Assembly (NCBI GenBank): GCA_963920575.1
Contig: OY986975.1
Location: 16,461,897 to 16,525,896, forward strand
Direction: 5' to 3'
Source of the DNA: Narthecium ossifragum
Taxonomy: Eukaryota > Streptophyta > Magnoliopsida > Dioscoreales > Nartheciaceae
DNA length: 64,000 nucleotides
Part shown: one piece after another, positions 32,595-45,850 of the stretch
Position numbering within the stretch: position 1 is the stretch's first letter
Layout: each line of letters opens with the position of its first letter
Notes under the pieces: model-generated
The model's database searches: none
The model's input: the letters and a program-made list of their open reading frames with translations, nothing else
Told to the model about the DNA's origin: nothing
Translations under genes and position numbers: made by a program

Positions 32595-35179
32595 TGTAAG
32601 GACCCGTACCTCCAACCCGGTTCGACCGCGTTAGGTCAAGAGTATGGTTTTGTGGTTTGGCTCGGTTGGCCTTGGGATGAAATCGGTTGATCGCATCGCT
32701 GTTTTTGACCCCAATGGCATTTTGGTAAATATACTCCCTGGTAGTCAGTTTCACACCCGCGTTGCACACATTGCCTTTGATTGATGTATGTGATAGATTA
32801 GAACCTTAAGGGCGCTTCCGATCGGAAGATCGAAGCTCGATCAAGAGAGATCGAATCGGACGGCTGTGATTGATTCCAGCTTTCTATAAATAACCCTTTC
32901 TTTTCTCTCTTTTCTGGCTCCTTCCTTCTTCTCCCGTCGTTCTCTCTCCCTCTCTCCTACCGGCTGTGCTAGGGTTTCGGATCGCGATCTTGGACGAGCG
33001 GATCTTGGCGATCGGATTTGGGGGATGCGTGGAGGAGCTGCCCTGCTTGTTCAGGTAGGTGTTTCTACCCCGATCGTATGGTTGGGTTCTCTTAGGATAG
33101 GTTTAATGTGTTTTTGATGTAGGAATACGTGGTAGAATGTTGTGTAGCTTAATGGATGAGTGTTATAGCTTGCTTCGAGTATTCCTACCATTTGATTCTC
33201 GTATTTTATCGGACGATTCTCATATTATCTCCGTTTTGTCGGTTTTCGACCATTTTGACCTAGATTTGGGATTTAACCATCAAAATCGTGTTTTCTTCGT
33301 ACCAATAGCTTCCCCATCATTTATTATGCATAACTGTAAAGTTTCATCGTTTTCCAACAAGATTTGATAGATCAAATCTAAGAAATTGGATTTCCGGCAC
33401 TGTTCTTAGGAACTGTGCACTAGGCCGGACGGTAGACCATCGGATCGATCGTCAAGCGTTGATACGCTTCTTCCTGGCCTCATGGTCGACCGTCGAATCG
33501 ACCGTCACATCGACCGTGAGGCTCTGTCTCATTTTTGGCTTCCAAGGGTCGATGTTCCTATCGACCGCGGGTCCTTTCCTTTCATCACTTCACCTCACGG
33601 TCGACCGTCACATCAACCGTGAGGCTCTGTCTCCTTCTTTGCTTCCCAGGGTCGATGTCCCGATCGACCGTGGCCTTTATGTTTTCCCGTGTTCTTGTCT
33701 CACGGTCGACCGTCGCATCGACTGTGGCCTCACGGTCGATCGTCGGATCGACCGTGAACCCCTGAACAGTGTTTTGTAGCTTCCTTGATTGGTTTTTCGT
33801 TCATGATAGATACGCAATCATGTTAGGGAGCATGCATGATGTTATGGAGGGGTTTTCAATGGATTTCTATTGAGATTGGGAATTGAATCGTGCGTTTATC
33901 TTTTTGGTGGATTTATGGGTGGACTTGCATTTAAATACTTAGTCGAATGGTAGATTTAAGTGCTTATTGTTTGCTTAGCCGTTAGCTAGCTATGAGTGCT
34001 AGCTTACGTGTTATTGTGAAACCTTAGCCCGATGTCGACATGTGTTGAGGGCTATTGTATAACTGTTGGCCAGTTACCTGCAGGGTAACTGTGGAACCTT
34101 ACTCTGTCAGGTGCAAGAGAGGACTGAAGACTATTGTATATATGTGTTTATCGCTTTGCTCTAATCATGGTTTGGTTAGTGTCGATTATCTGTATTTGAG
34201 GCCCTTGCTATGCTCACCCCTTTGGCTACCTATAGGCTATGCCTAGCCCTATATAATTACTGTCATGTTGTTGCATGCCTATATCTCGTTGTCTGTGCCT
34301 GAGCATTGCATGCATCTTGTTTGCTTTAGAGGCATATCAGGTTAGGCGGGCGATGGGTTGATCGCCGATTCGAGGCTCTCGGGTAGCTCGAATCTAGCCT
34401 TAGGACCGCGGCTGGGTAGTAAGGATTAGGATATGTTTGGATAATTCGAATCTCATGTTATCGAGGATACGATGTAGTTGGCTATAATCATTTTTTCTTT
34501 GAGGTTTAGAAGTCGTGTCGTCTTCCCAATGCCAAGTGCTAAGAATGGTTGTCGATATCACGTGGTCCTTAGGCAGTGGTTTCCTTCTGGATAAAGGTGA
34601 TTCTACTGGTTCTGGTTCTTGTTCCTCCCAGCGTGTTGGTTGATGTTCCCAGCGTGGTCGGCTGAGAAGACTAGGATCGCCTGGGGAGTCGATAGGGGTT
34701 GTGGGACCCCGTGGCATTCCTTAGGCTTGAGCGGGGAGATGTCACAGTTGTTGTTTTCCTCCCTTCAGTGTGCCGTAGAGTAGAACCCTACTGAGCTTAT
34801 CGCTCACTCCTACCCGGGTTGTATTTGCAGGTGCAGGCGTCAGCTTATCCTCGGTGGTTCTAGCTGGATCAGGTCTTGGTGGCGCGTCGACTTTCGGAGG
34901 CGTTTGAGGTCTAAGAGGGAGATATGTGTATTTTGGCAGTTTTGTTTAAAGTTATCTTTTGAGGATGGTGTATTTAACGTTGAATAAATGAAATCATGTT
35001 CCCTCTTTTGATTGAGTTTTATTCCGCAATGTAATATTTAGTTATACCTTTATGCCCTTGGAAGTCTTTAAGTTAAAGTTAATTCCGCTTTGTATATTAT
35101 CGTGCCAGATTGGATGTGAATAGTGTAGGTTTCCCCTCATGTCTCGGCCCGAATGGGTTTTCTGGGTCGGGGTGTGACA
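32595..35179 (+). repeat. Element A second LTR (2,585 bp)
   Basis: It begins TGTAAGGACCCG, has TATAAATA at 32885-32892 and ends GGTGTGACA. It aligns with 25633-28191 along its full length with scattered substitutions and small indels in the palindrome array. Confidence 0.88.
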
Positions 35180-37627
35180 AATTGGGCCGCTGTAACAACC
35201 TTAAAAGCCAAGATAATGGCTTATCATGTAGAAACGTTCGCAGCACAAGACACGAACGATTTGGATTATTTAAAGGAGATTCCTCAAGAAGACGATGAGG
35301 AAGTTCCTTATGGCAAACGTGGAAACATGCAAGCTCAAGATCCCCTGGAAGAGATCAACCTTGGGGACGGCGAGGAACATCATCCAACCTTCATCAGCAA
35401 GCTTCTCGATCAAGATGTAAGATACGAGCTCATCGCCATTTTACGTTCATATAAGGATTGCTTTGCTTGGGATTATAAGGAAATGTTTGGCTTAGATAGG
35501 ACCATCGTCGAACATGAACTTCCTACTCGACCAAATTTTAAGCCATACAAGCAAGCGCCAAGACGTTTTGCTCCCAATATAATCCTAGAGGTAAAAAAGA
35601 AAATTGAACGATTATTAAGTGCAAATTTTATTAGAATGGCAGGATATGTAGATTGGCTTTCAAATATAGTGCCAGTCAAGAAGAAAAATGGTAAATTTAG
35701 AGTCTGTATAGACTTTAGAAATTTGAATTTGGCAACACCCAAGGATGAATATCCTATGCCATCAGTCGACAATTTGGTCAATTCAACCGCTGGACATGAG
35801 GTATACTCGTTTATGGATGGGTATTTCGGATATAATCAAATCTATATCACCGAGAACGATGTTCATAAAACAGCCTTTAGATGTCCAGGATCACTTGGTA
35901 GTTATGAATGGGTTGTTATGCCTTTTGGGTTAAAAAATGCTGGTGCTACTTATCAACGAGCTATGAACATGATCTTTCATGATATGATCGGTCAGTTTAT
36001 TGAGGTTTATGTCGATGACGTCGTTGTTAAGTCGCCAGTGATGGCCGATCATTTTTCTCAACTGATCAAAGCTTTTGAGCGAATGAGAGAGTATAATTTG
36101 AAATTAAATCCATTAAATTGTGCATTTGGGGTGCATGCAGGGAGCTTTCTTGGTTTTCTCGTCCATCAGCGAGGAATAGAGCTCGGCCAAAATAAATCAA
36201 AGTCTATCATTGAGGCTAGCCCTCCAAAGACTAAGAAAGAACTGCAAAAGTTCCTTGGTCAAGTGAATTTTTTAAGAAGATTTATTTCTAACTGTGTAGG
36301 AAAGACTCAAGAGTTCTCATCGCTCTTATGACTAAAGAATGAAGACGACTTCGTCTGGGAGGAGCGACATCAACAAGCATTTGAATGCTTGAAGATGTAT
36401 TTGGCAACGCCACCAGTTATGGCATCGCCAAGAGTTAAGAATCCCATGAAGCTCTACATCACTGCAGCAGACCGATCGATAGGAGGTCTCTTAGCGCAAG
36501 ATGGGGCAGATGGAGTCGAGAGAGCAGTTTACTATTTAAGTAGACAATTATTACCTTATGAACAAAAGTATTCGGTCATAGAGAAATTATGTTTGGCCTT
36601 GTATTTTGTGTAATAAGTTAAGAGCTTATTTAAAGCCTGTAACTGTTTATTTGATCTCTAAATATAATGTAATGAAATTCTTGTTTTCTCGACCAATCTT
36701 GCATCAACGTATTGGTTATTGGGTGTTAACTTTAGTTGAGTTTGACATTAAATTTGTCTCTCAAAAGGCTGTTAAAGGCCAAGTATTGGCCGATTTCTTA
36801 GCAGATATCCTTGTGTTAATATACCAAAAGAATTAGAGCGAGAGATCAACGTGATATCGCTCATTCCATGGACGATGTACTTTGATGGTTCTAAAACTGT
36901 GAATGGCGCTAGCCTTGGGATTACAATCCTATCGTCAATTGGTCGCCAGTATAACTTCGCATATACACTAGAGCGATTATGCACCAATAATCAGGCTGAG
37001 TATGAAGCGTTAATCATCGGCCTAGAAATATTGTTTGATTTAGGGGTGTCCAATGTGCAAATCAAGGGTGATTCGTAATTGGTGATAAATCACATTCTTG
37101 GTCATTATAAGTGTCAGAGCGATATACTAATTCCATTTCATCAAATCGCTCTTAAGTTGTTAAATCAATTTCACGATTTTGAACTACTTTTTGTACCAAG
37201 GCTGCAGAACGATAAGGCTAATACTCTAGCCCAAATAGCATCTGGCTATAAAGTGTTAAAACAGCTGGGGGGCATGGCCGATTTTAGCTATGGTACGATA
37301 CAGTCTGCCCTAGAGCGATCTCATTGCTCACTAGAGATAGATCAAATCAATGGCTAACAAGATTGGCGTACCCTAATCATTGCTTGTTTGCAAAATTCAT
37401 CGCTCAAGGTCGATAGGAAAATCCATCTTAAAGCGATACATTATTTTCTACAAAACGACGTTTGGTATAAACGTCACCCAGATGGGGTTTTGTCGAGATG
37501 TTTAAGTTCTGATGAAGCTAAGTTGACGATGGCCGAGATACATAATGGTATATGTGGGGCACATCAATCCGGCATAAAAATGTGCTGGCTAATAATGTGC
37601 TGGCTAATAATGCGCATGGGGGAGGAA
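35180..37627 (+). pseudogene. Element D pol, part 1: RT, RNase H, aRNH, start of integrase
   Basis: Open from about 35210 to 36331: KDCFAWDYKEM, then RT with FRVCIDFRNLNLATPKDEYP, VVMPFGLKNAGATYQRAM and catalytic EVYVDDVVVKS, and FLGQVNFLRRFIS. A TGA at 36329 interrupts the start of RNase H, which continues with LYITAADRSIGGLLAQ and VYYLSRQLL. A frameshift follows near 36606. The second, archaeal-type RNase H (TMYFDGSKTVNGASLG ... GLEILFDLGVSNVQIKGDS) runs at 36851-37078 and ends with a stop at the conserved DSxLV. The H2C2 integrase start (KAIHYFLQNDVWYKRHPDG, MAEIHNGICGAHQSG) is cut at 37627 by insertion C. In a working element, RT and the two RNases H make cDNA and integrase inserts it. 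Confidence 0.88.
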
Positions 37628-39601
37628 TGTCACACCCCGACCTAGAAACCCTATCCGGGCCGAGGCATGAGGGGAAACCTACACTATTTACATCCGATAC
37701 GGCACGACAATACACAAAGCGGAATAAATTTGAACTTAAAAGACTTCCAAGGGCATAAAGGTAAAACTAAATATTACATTGCGGAATAAAACTCAATCAA
37801 AAGAGGGAACATGATTTCATATATTAAACGTTAAATACATCATTCTCAAAAGATAACTTTAAACAAAAGCTGTCAAAATACATTTGTCCCTCTAAGACCT
37901 CAAACGCCTCCGGAAGTCAACGCGCTGCCAAGACCTGATCCAGTTGGAACCACCGAGGATGAGCTAACGCCTGCACCTGCAAACGCAGTCCGAGTAGGAC
38001 TGAGCAATAAGCTCAGTAGGGTTCTACTCTACTCTACGTCGCACAGGAAGAAGGAGAAACTACAAAGTCCCGGGTTCTGTCTCATCTCTAAGGGAAACTC
38101 ATGTTACGTCCACCGCCTAACCCAGGGCACGCGCTCTGTGACCTCAACTGTCAACAGCCGTCCCTCTCAATCACCAAGTGCCGAGCGCTGAACAACAAAG
38201 GGGTAGGACCCAGGGCAGCACGCAACTTCCCTTAACACGGATACTGAGCATGAGACGAGAACTCTGGACGACCTTTACACCTCAAACAACAGATGATAGC
38301 CAACTAGACCCATCCTCGAGAATACAGAGATCTGGCATAACAATCACGCCCTAGTCCTGGCAACCCAGCCACGGTCCTAGAGCTAGATTCGAGCTACCCG
38401 AGACCCTCGGATCGGCGAAGACCCTATTCACCCGCACCCTAGCCTTATGCTCTAATGCAAACAAGATGCATGCAATGCTCATGCACTGATAAAGAGATAT
38501 AAGCATGCAACAAGATGACATCAATTATATAGGGCTAGGCATGGCCTCTAGCTAGCCAAAGGGGTGAGCATAGCAAGGGTCTCAAACACATGTAAGCTAT
38601 GCTAACAATACGACGATTAGAGCAAAGCGATAAACACATATATACAATAGTCTTCAGTGCTCTTTGGCACCTGACAGACTAAGGTTCCACAGTTACCCGG
38701 CAGGTAACTGGCCAACGGTCAAGCAACAACAACAGAGCCAATTTCGACATTACAACGGCGTCCGCAGCCGTCAACTGAAATTTCTACAAGGGGATACAAC
38801 CCCGGCCAAGCCAACAAGGCACACATACAAGATATATATAATCTACCTGTACAACGGGTTATGCCCCCAGCGTACGCCGACAATCAGCGGGGTTATTAAT
38901 CAAAGCAGTAAATCTATACTAAGCATGCAGGGCACACCTCCGGCCCATTTATATTAAACATTCCCGGGGGTCGTCACTCCCCCGGTTACCCAGAAAGCGA
39001 TAGAGCAATCACAAACTATATTCATATAAGTATAACATGCTTTATCCGGAAACTGCTTGAAAATCGGTAGAAATCGGTAAACCGATCCGGAATATAAATC
39101 ACGGCGTAATTCGAGGATAAATCCATTAAAATCCCGATTAAAATATTATAATAATCACTACTTATCATCGGGAAAAACCCCACAAGAAAACATCAAATTC
39201 GGATCAATTATACAAATCCACATATAAACGATCGATCATCTTACCCATGATGATCGATCATTTAAATGGGTGATCCCTGCCTGGGAAGGAAGGATCGATC
39301 TTCCTTAAGATGGTGTTCTGTCTGGGAAAGAAGGATGATCTTCTGGCACCATAAGATCGATCTTCCTCAAACACACCCTCTGTCAAGAAGGGATCTTCTT
39401 CAGTCGGAGCAGAACACTAACAAACAAAAGATCGAGAAAGATCCTTCATACTCGGCAGAGAAGAGTGAATAGTGCCAGGAATCAAATTTCTTAGATTTAA
39501 CCTATCAAAACATATCGAAATCAAACCAAACTTGGTAGGCATGTGCAATTGGATGTGAGGAATCTAATGACACTAAGAAATCCAACTTTGGATGATCAAA
39601 T

Positions 39602-41827
39602 TGTCGCGCCCCGACCCGCGAAAGCCCAACCGGGCCGGGGGAAGCGAACCGGAACCTACAAAACGCGAAAAACAAAGCCGGCGAGGGTTCCTTCTAACAT
39701 ATTGGTCTCCTTAGCAGATCATCAAAAACCCCCAATTAAAAGACAATATAATAATGAAACCTCGAACCACAGATTAAAACTCAAAAAGGTTTAATATACA
39801 AATCCTCGGAGAGGGGTAGATTCAAAATACAACATTACTCCCGTAGGAGACTAACTAACATAGGATAAAAACTGTAAAGTATCACCACCTCTCAGATTCC
39901 ACCTGGCGCCGCCGCACCGCCAACCAACTGCCCGGTAGGGGCCACAGAAGAGGTACTGCCGCCTGTACCTGCAAAACGCAGCCCGGGTAGGAGTGAGCAC
40001 TAAGCTCAGTAGGGATCTACACTACGACACACAGAAGGAAGAGGGAAACGCAACAGTGTTGCCCTCAAGTAGGACTTGGGTGTATACAGGGGTCCCATAA
40101 CCCCACCGCGTGTCCCTGAGGCCCAGGGACGGCACTCAGTAACAGGAACAACACTGGCGACACTACAGGTCAGCACAGTGGGACACCGGCTACACCTCAG
40201 CATCCGACTCAAGGCCGACACGACCTCTACAATCATCAAGCCACAAGTGCACCAGTCATCTAAGCCTATCATCGAATCGACTGGGCACTACAATTCAAAC
40301 CGGGTCCAAACCACCCAACCCCGGTCCTAGGGCTAAGTCCGAGCTTCCAGCCTCGGGACGGCGACCCAAGGATCACCCACGCCCTAACCAATGCAACCAA
40401 TGCACACAACAACAATGCATGCTATGACATACACAGATAAGAAGTAGAACATGCAACAGTATGTCAAGCATCAAATAAGTCTACTGGATCGCTGCAGCGG
40501 TACCACCAACCGCTGCCAGCTGATCCGCAGCGGGTCCCGGCATTACGACGGTACCACGACCGTCAACCGCGAACTCCTGCAACGGGAAGCAACCCCGAAA
40601 ACCGCTGATGAACAGTAAACAATATAATATTATATTCCGAAATATAATATTATATTCAAACACCCAAAACCACTACTTAGGGGCTAATTGATCCCGTCGA
40701 TCCGACATTCAAACGACGTCGGATTCAAGATCCAACGTAGGCACTGGTAGGTGTATCTACCAGGATCATCATGTCCAAAAATTATAATCATCCAACGGTT
40801 GGATCAACGGGAAAATACAAATCAAAACCGCTAATCAACTCACTTACCAATTTGATTGCTGCAACGCAGCCCTCCAGCAAAAAATTCATAACAAATCGTA
40901 CATAAATTGGAAAAATACGAAATCAGATGGAATAGAAAGATAACGAGTAGATGTACAACTCTTATGTTTATGAAAAGCCAAGATCATGTACTCGTCGGCC
41001 GGAAAACTCGCCGCAAGCCGGCTGTTTCTCAAGAACAGCAGAAAACCAGAAATCCGAGACTAATCTTGCATAAAACCTACTAAAATCTCAACTGATTAAT
41101 ATGAAACTTAAATCAGTAATTCTAATAGGTATAAGGAACCTAACAAAGCAAGGATCAATAAGATCCAACGGCTAGATCTCAAGAAAACTCGAAATGAACA
41201 CAGTAGGTATAACCCTACCTAGCTACGCTTTCCTCGGCTGATTCCCCGCGATTTGATCACCAACAAGCCTCCAAACCACTTCAGGGATCTTCCTCTCGTT
41301 GTCACAAATCCAACGAGCCAAAGAACACCCAATTTGATGGTCGGACGAGGGAGAACGGAAGAGGGGAAGGTGGCTGCCGGAAAAAACAGGGGAAGAGCAG
41401 AGCTTCGGGGAAGAAGAGAAGAGAAGAAGAAGAAAGGAGGAGGAGGAAGAGGGGAAGAAAGGAGGGGAAAGGGGGAGGGGAAAGCCGGGAAAGAGAGGGA
41501 AAAGTGAGGGGAGGGGAGGGGAAGTCTCCCCTCTCTGACAGGAGAGAGCGACGGCCAACGGTGGCCGTCCTCGCGAAGCAGAACAAGGCTTTCTGGCACG
41601 AAGAGGATCGATCCCTTAGCCAGAGAGGATCGATCCTTTGGGCAAGAACTCAAGCCCAAGTCCGGATCTTTCGATCCCGGGTCCACCTAGCCATTCTAAA
41701 CAAACACTAACACATACAAGGCCAGTGTGTGCACATGCGGGTGTGAAACAAACCAACAAGGCGCAATTTACCAAATTGCCCTTGCGGTCTACAACGAGCC
41801 ACAGGGGTAGAGGGACAGGTCCTCACA
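39602..41827 (-). repeat. Element B 3' LTR (2,226 bp)
   Basis: On the plus strand it reads TGTCGCGCCCCGACC ... GGTCCTCACA. Compared with the other LTR it lacks about 85 bp in the palindrome/GA-rich area (near 41590 and 41640). The adjoining internal sequence (own-strand tttaaggg-tattagga) is the presumed polypurine region. Confidence 0.93.
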
Positions 41828-41900
41828 TCCTAATACCCTTAAAGGAAATCTCGTCCCGAGATTCGATAAGGGTAGGGCTCGGAACAATAAAACAGCTACA

Positions 41901-42240
41901 CTAGAGGACAGGACAAGAAGTACATGGAGAAGAAAACAACTGCGGAAACTCCTGTCGCATGCGCGCCTCGCGCTCCCAAGTCACCTCCTCGGTGCCTCTG
42001 TGCCTCCACAGTACCTTGACCAAGGGAATCATCTTGCCCCGCAAGACCTGATCCCTCCGGTCAAGTACTTGAACCGACTGCTCAACAAAGCTCACGTCTG
42101 CCTCAAGCTCAATGTCATCCACCCTGATGACATGAGACGGGTCTGGGTGATACTTCCTCAGCATCGACACATGGAAAGTCGGGTGCACAACAGACATGTG
42201 CTGAGGAAGATCCAGGCGGTAAGCTACCTAGCCGACCTCT
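41901..42240 (-). pseudogene. Element B pol C-terminus, chromodomain-like tail
   Basis: On the minus strand, HPTFHVSMLRKYHPDPSHVI, FVEQSVQVLDRRDQVLRG and VLWRHRGTEEVTWEREARM precede the stop. The last part has the pattern of the C-terminal chromodomain of Tekay/Del chromoviruses, which is thought to steer integration to marked chromatin. It is split from the integrase frame by a frameshift near 42300 and a stop near 42235. Confidence 0.75.
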
Positions 42241-42296
42241 CTAAGATCTCAAACGGCCCGACAAACCTCGGCGCCAACTTGCCACCTCTGCCAAAC

Positions 42297-43905
42297 CTAT
42301 GAACCTCTGTACGGCGATGCTCGCAAGAACACTCGGTCGCCGACTGCAAACTCTAACGATCGTCGCCTCTGATCTGCATAACTCTTCTGCCGACTCTGAG
42401 CCGTCAGAAGCCTCTGCCTGATCTGCACTAACCTCTCTGACGACTGCCTGACGATGTCTGGACCGGTCAGTGAAGCCTCTCCAACCTCTGTCCAGCACAC
42501 TGGGGAACGACACGGCCTACCATACAACGCCTCGAAAGGTGCTACTCCAAGACTGGACTGGTAGCTGTTGTTGTAGGCAAACTCTAACAAGGGAACGTGC
42601 TCCTCCCAGCTGCCTCCTGCGTCGAGGACACTTGCTCTCAGCATGTCCTCCAAGATCTGGATCGTCCGCTCTGACTGCCCGTCTGTCTGCGGATGGAAAG
42701 CCGTACTGAAAGTCAGGAGTGTGCCAACTGCCTCCTGAAAGTCGCGCCAGAACCTGCTGGTGAACCTGGGGTCACGGTCTGACACGATAGAAACTGGAAC
42801 TCCGTGTAGTCTGACCACCTCTCTGACGTACAAGCTGCCCAGCCAATCCGTCGAGTCTGTCACCCACATAGGCAGGAAGTGCGCCGATTTGGTCAATCGA
42901 TCAACGATGACCCAAATCGCGTCATTCCCCCTACGAGATCTTGGTAGCCCGGTCACGAAGTCCATCGTGATGTGCTCCCACTTCCACTCAGCTAGTGGAA
43001 GCGGCTGAAGTAACCCCGGAGTCCGCTGGTGCTCTGCCTTGACCTTCTGACAGGTAAGGCAGCGCGATACGAACTCCGTCACTGCTCTCTTCATCCCGCG
43101 CCACCAGAACTGTCGTCGAAGATCCTGGTACATCTTGGTGCCGCCGGGATGAACTGCAAAATGAGAGTGGTAGAACTCTCGTAGGACGTCGTCTCGTAGA
43201 ACTGGATCTGCTGGAACCGCTACTCTGCCTCGGAACCGTAGCCCTCCGTCTGGTGATACTGTCCAGTCTCCGTCTGCGCCCTCCGTGGCCGCTGCTGTGC
43301 GTAACTCCTCGAGCTCTGGGTCACTGTGCTGTGCCTCTAACACTCTGGCAAGGACTGTTGGCATACTCTGCACTGCGTAGAGGAAGCTACTGGATCCCCG
43401 ATCCTCAAACTCGAGCCCAAACTGGCCCGTCGTCTCTAGAGCCTGCCACTGCCGAGCTGACAGCCCGACAACTGCTGCTCTGGTGTCTCTCACCTGTCTG
43501 CTCAGCGCGTCTGCTACGACGTTTGCCTTACCAGGATGGTAATGCAACTCGAAGTCGTAGTCCTCCAGTAGCTCCATCCAGCGTCGCTGCCTTAGGTTGA
43601 GGACACTTTGGGTGAAAACGTGCCTCAAACTCTTATGGTCCGAGAAGACTGAGAACTTCTCGCCATAGAGATAATGCCGCCAGGTCTTCAGGGCGAAGAC
43701 CACCGCTGCTAGCTCCAAGTCGTGAGTCGGGTAGTTCCTCTCATGGTTCTTCAGCTGACGAGAACCATAGGAAACTACGTGGCCTTCCTGCATGAGGACA
43801 CACCCCAAACTCTCACCGCTGGCGTCGCAGTAAACACTGTAACCAACACCTCGCTCGGGGACGATCAGCACCGGCGCACTGGTCAACCTCTTCCTCGCTC
43901 CACGA
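42297..43905 (-). pseudogene. Element B RNase H and integrase
   Basis: A long frame on the minus strand reads RNase H ([38 protein letters not shown]), then the HHCC zinc site ([15 protein letters not shown] ... CLTCQKVK). The integrase core follows with its three acidic sites: [21 protein letters not shown] and [12 protein letters not shown]. It has no internal stops over ~530 codons. It is out of frame with RT because of an indel near 43900, and with the chromodomain tail at 42300. Confidence 0.9.
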
Positions 43906-44923
43906 AGGCTCGCTCACAAGCATCATCCCACACGAACTGGACGGCCTTCTCTGTCAGTCTGGTCAACGGTCCGACAACCTTGGAGAAGTCTCGCACGAAC
44001 CGCCTGTAGTAACCCGCCAGGCCTAAGAAACTACGGACCTCAAACACTGTCCTCGGTCTCTGCCACTGTACTACTGCCTCGACCTTGGCCGGGTCAACTG
44101 AGATCCCTGCTGCCGACACCACGTGTCCAAGGAATCCCACCTGTGCAAGCCAAAACTCGCACTTGGAAGCCTTGGCATAAAGCCGATGCTCCCGAAGTAG
44201 CTGCAACACTGTCGCCAAGTGTCGCTCGTGCTCCGCCTCTGACCGGGAGTAGATAAGGATGTCGTCGACGAATACCACCACGAACTCGTCTAGGAAAGGC
44301 CGAAAGATCCTCTGCATGAGATCCATGAACGCTGCTGGTGCGTTCGTCAGCCCAAACGGCATCACCACGAACCCGTACAGGCCGTACCGAGTCCAAAAAG
44401 CCGTCTTCGGGATGTCGCAATCCCGAACCCTCAACTGGTGGTAGCCGGTGCGGAGGTCGATCTTCGAGAACACTGAAGATCCTCGCAACTGGTCAAACAG
44501 GTCGTCGATCCTCGGCATCGGATACCGGTTCTTCACCGTCACCCTGTTGAGCCGCCTGTAGTCTATGCAAAGTCGAAGGGTACCGTCCTTCTTCTTCGCG
44601 AACAACACTGGCGCCCCCCAGGGAGACATGCTGGGACGGATGAAACCTCTGCTGATAAGCTCGTCTAGCTGGCTCCTCAACTCACTCTGCTCTGCTGGTG
44701 CCATCCTGAAAGCTGGGAGAGAGATTGGTGCGGTACCCGGTACCAGGTCGATCTCAAAATCGACCTCTCTGGGCGGTGGAAGCCCTGGTAACACCTCGGG
44801 AAACACGTCGGTGTAGTCGCACACAATCCTGGGGAAACTGCTGTGCTGCACTCCCTCTGACCCAAACAGGGACAGGCTGGCCAGCAAGGCTGAAAGCTCC
44901 TGCCACACTTCCCCACACCACAA
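43883..44923 (-). pseudogene. Element B reverse transcriptase
   Basis: On the minus strand the frame shows [59 protein letters not shown], the active site [11 protein letters not shown], and [20 protein letters not shown]. All RT motifs are present, as in a working chromovirus. The frame stops (RGRG*) where RNase H should follow, because of the indel noted for that entry. Confidence 0.9.
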
Positions 44924-45290
44924 GCAAAGGAATCAGCTGAAACCGATCCCCCAACAACACAAACTGTGTCCCATCGGGTGTCCAAGCGACCACCCTCCGG
45001 CAACCACAGTCGATGATAGCTCGGTATGATGCTAACCAGTCTATACCGAGTATCACGTCGAAGCCTGTCATGTCTAGCACCCGCAGGTCTAGACAGATAC
45101 GGAGGCCTCCAACCTCCAAAGAACAAGATCGGCAGACCCGGTCTACCCTGACTGTGCCGCCGATCGGTGAATCTACAGACTGTGCCACCTCTAGCCAACT
45201 CGTCTCCAACCCTCTGAGCACGGATGGCTCTGCCGTTGCCTGCTGATACTGCTGCGGTTGCTGGTACTGCTGTACGGTGTCCTGCTGCTC
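44754..45290 (-). pseudogene. Element B protease remnant without the active-site motif
   Basis: The frame holds the C-terminal half of a retropepsin-type protease (VRVDRVCRSCSLEVGG, LDMTGFDVILGIDWLA). In chromoviruses a D-[ST]-G-A motif with the catalytic Asp should precede this by about 50 residues. Here RGLETSWLEVAQSVDSPIGG follows Gln-rich linker sequence directly, so that part appears deleted. Confidence 0.7.
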
Positions 45291-45319
45291 GTGCACTGGG
45301 AGAGTAACCACACGACCTC

Positions 45320-45830
45320 ACTGGTTGCCTCCACCCCTGGAGCAGCTCGGTCCAGCCGCTGACCTGCGCCCACCACTGCTCCCCTACCAAGCACTGGGCC
45401 CTCCGCCCCTACTGCCCTGCGGCACAGCGCCCTGCGCTCCTCGCAAGGAACAGTCTCTACGGTAGTGCCCCAGCTGCCCGCACTGGAAGCAGGTGACTGA
45501 CGCGCCCGGCTGCTGACGCCCCGGAAGAGCAAACACACACCCCCGCTGGCCGCCTCCACCTCTGGAGCGGCCCGGTTCAGCCCCCGATCCGCTCCCGCCA
45601 CTGCTCCCCTGGCAAGCACTGGATCTCCGCCTCGACTCCCCTGCGGCACAGCGCCCCGCGCTCCTCGCAAGTGGCAGTCCCTACGGTAGTGTCCCAGCTG
45701 CCCGCACGAGAAGCACGTGATCGACGCGCTATCAGGCTGCTGACCCTGGCCTCCCCCTGACGGAGCCTGCCCAGACGGCCCGGCCATCAGGAGAAACTGG
45801 CCTGGCGGACTCGGCAACTGTGCCTGGAAC
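45320..45830 (-). pseudogene. Element B gag C-terminus with duplicated zinc knuckle
   Basis: The minus-strand sequence ITCFSCGQLGHYRRDCHLRG gives a CCHC knuckle near 45660-45720. A second copy, VTCFQCGQLGHYRRDC, lies 225 bp downstream in a different reading frame (near 45440-45500). The 225-bp unit includes the GAVPQGSRGG linker. Tandem duplication is the simplest explanation. CCHC knuckles bind the RNA genome during packaging. Confidence 0.75.
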
Positions 45831-45850
45831 TGCTGCGGGTGCTGCGACCG

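Larger units (their letters stand above)
25444..35179 (+). mobile_element. Element A: decayed Tekay-like gypsy in tandem-LTR arrangement
   Basis: The order is internal 3' end (25444-25632), LTR (25633-28191), internal region (28192-32594), LTR (32595-35179). The first segment matches 32410-32594, the same part of the complete internal region. The block is therefore a left-truncated piece of a tandem LTR-int-LTR-int-LTR. The right edge GTGTGACA joins D pol directly. The pol remnants are riddled with stops. Confidence 0.8.

Noticed and set aside
41219..41686. Ser/Pro/Phe-rich and Lys/Glu-rich frames in B LTRs (also 48150-48616)
   Set aside because: They fall on the purine tract of the LTR in several frames on both strands, with no start context or motifs.
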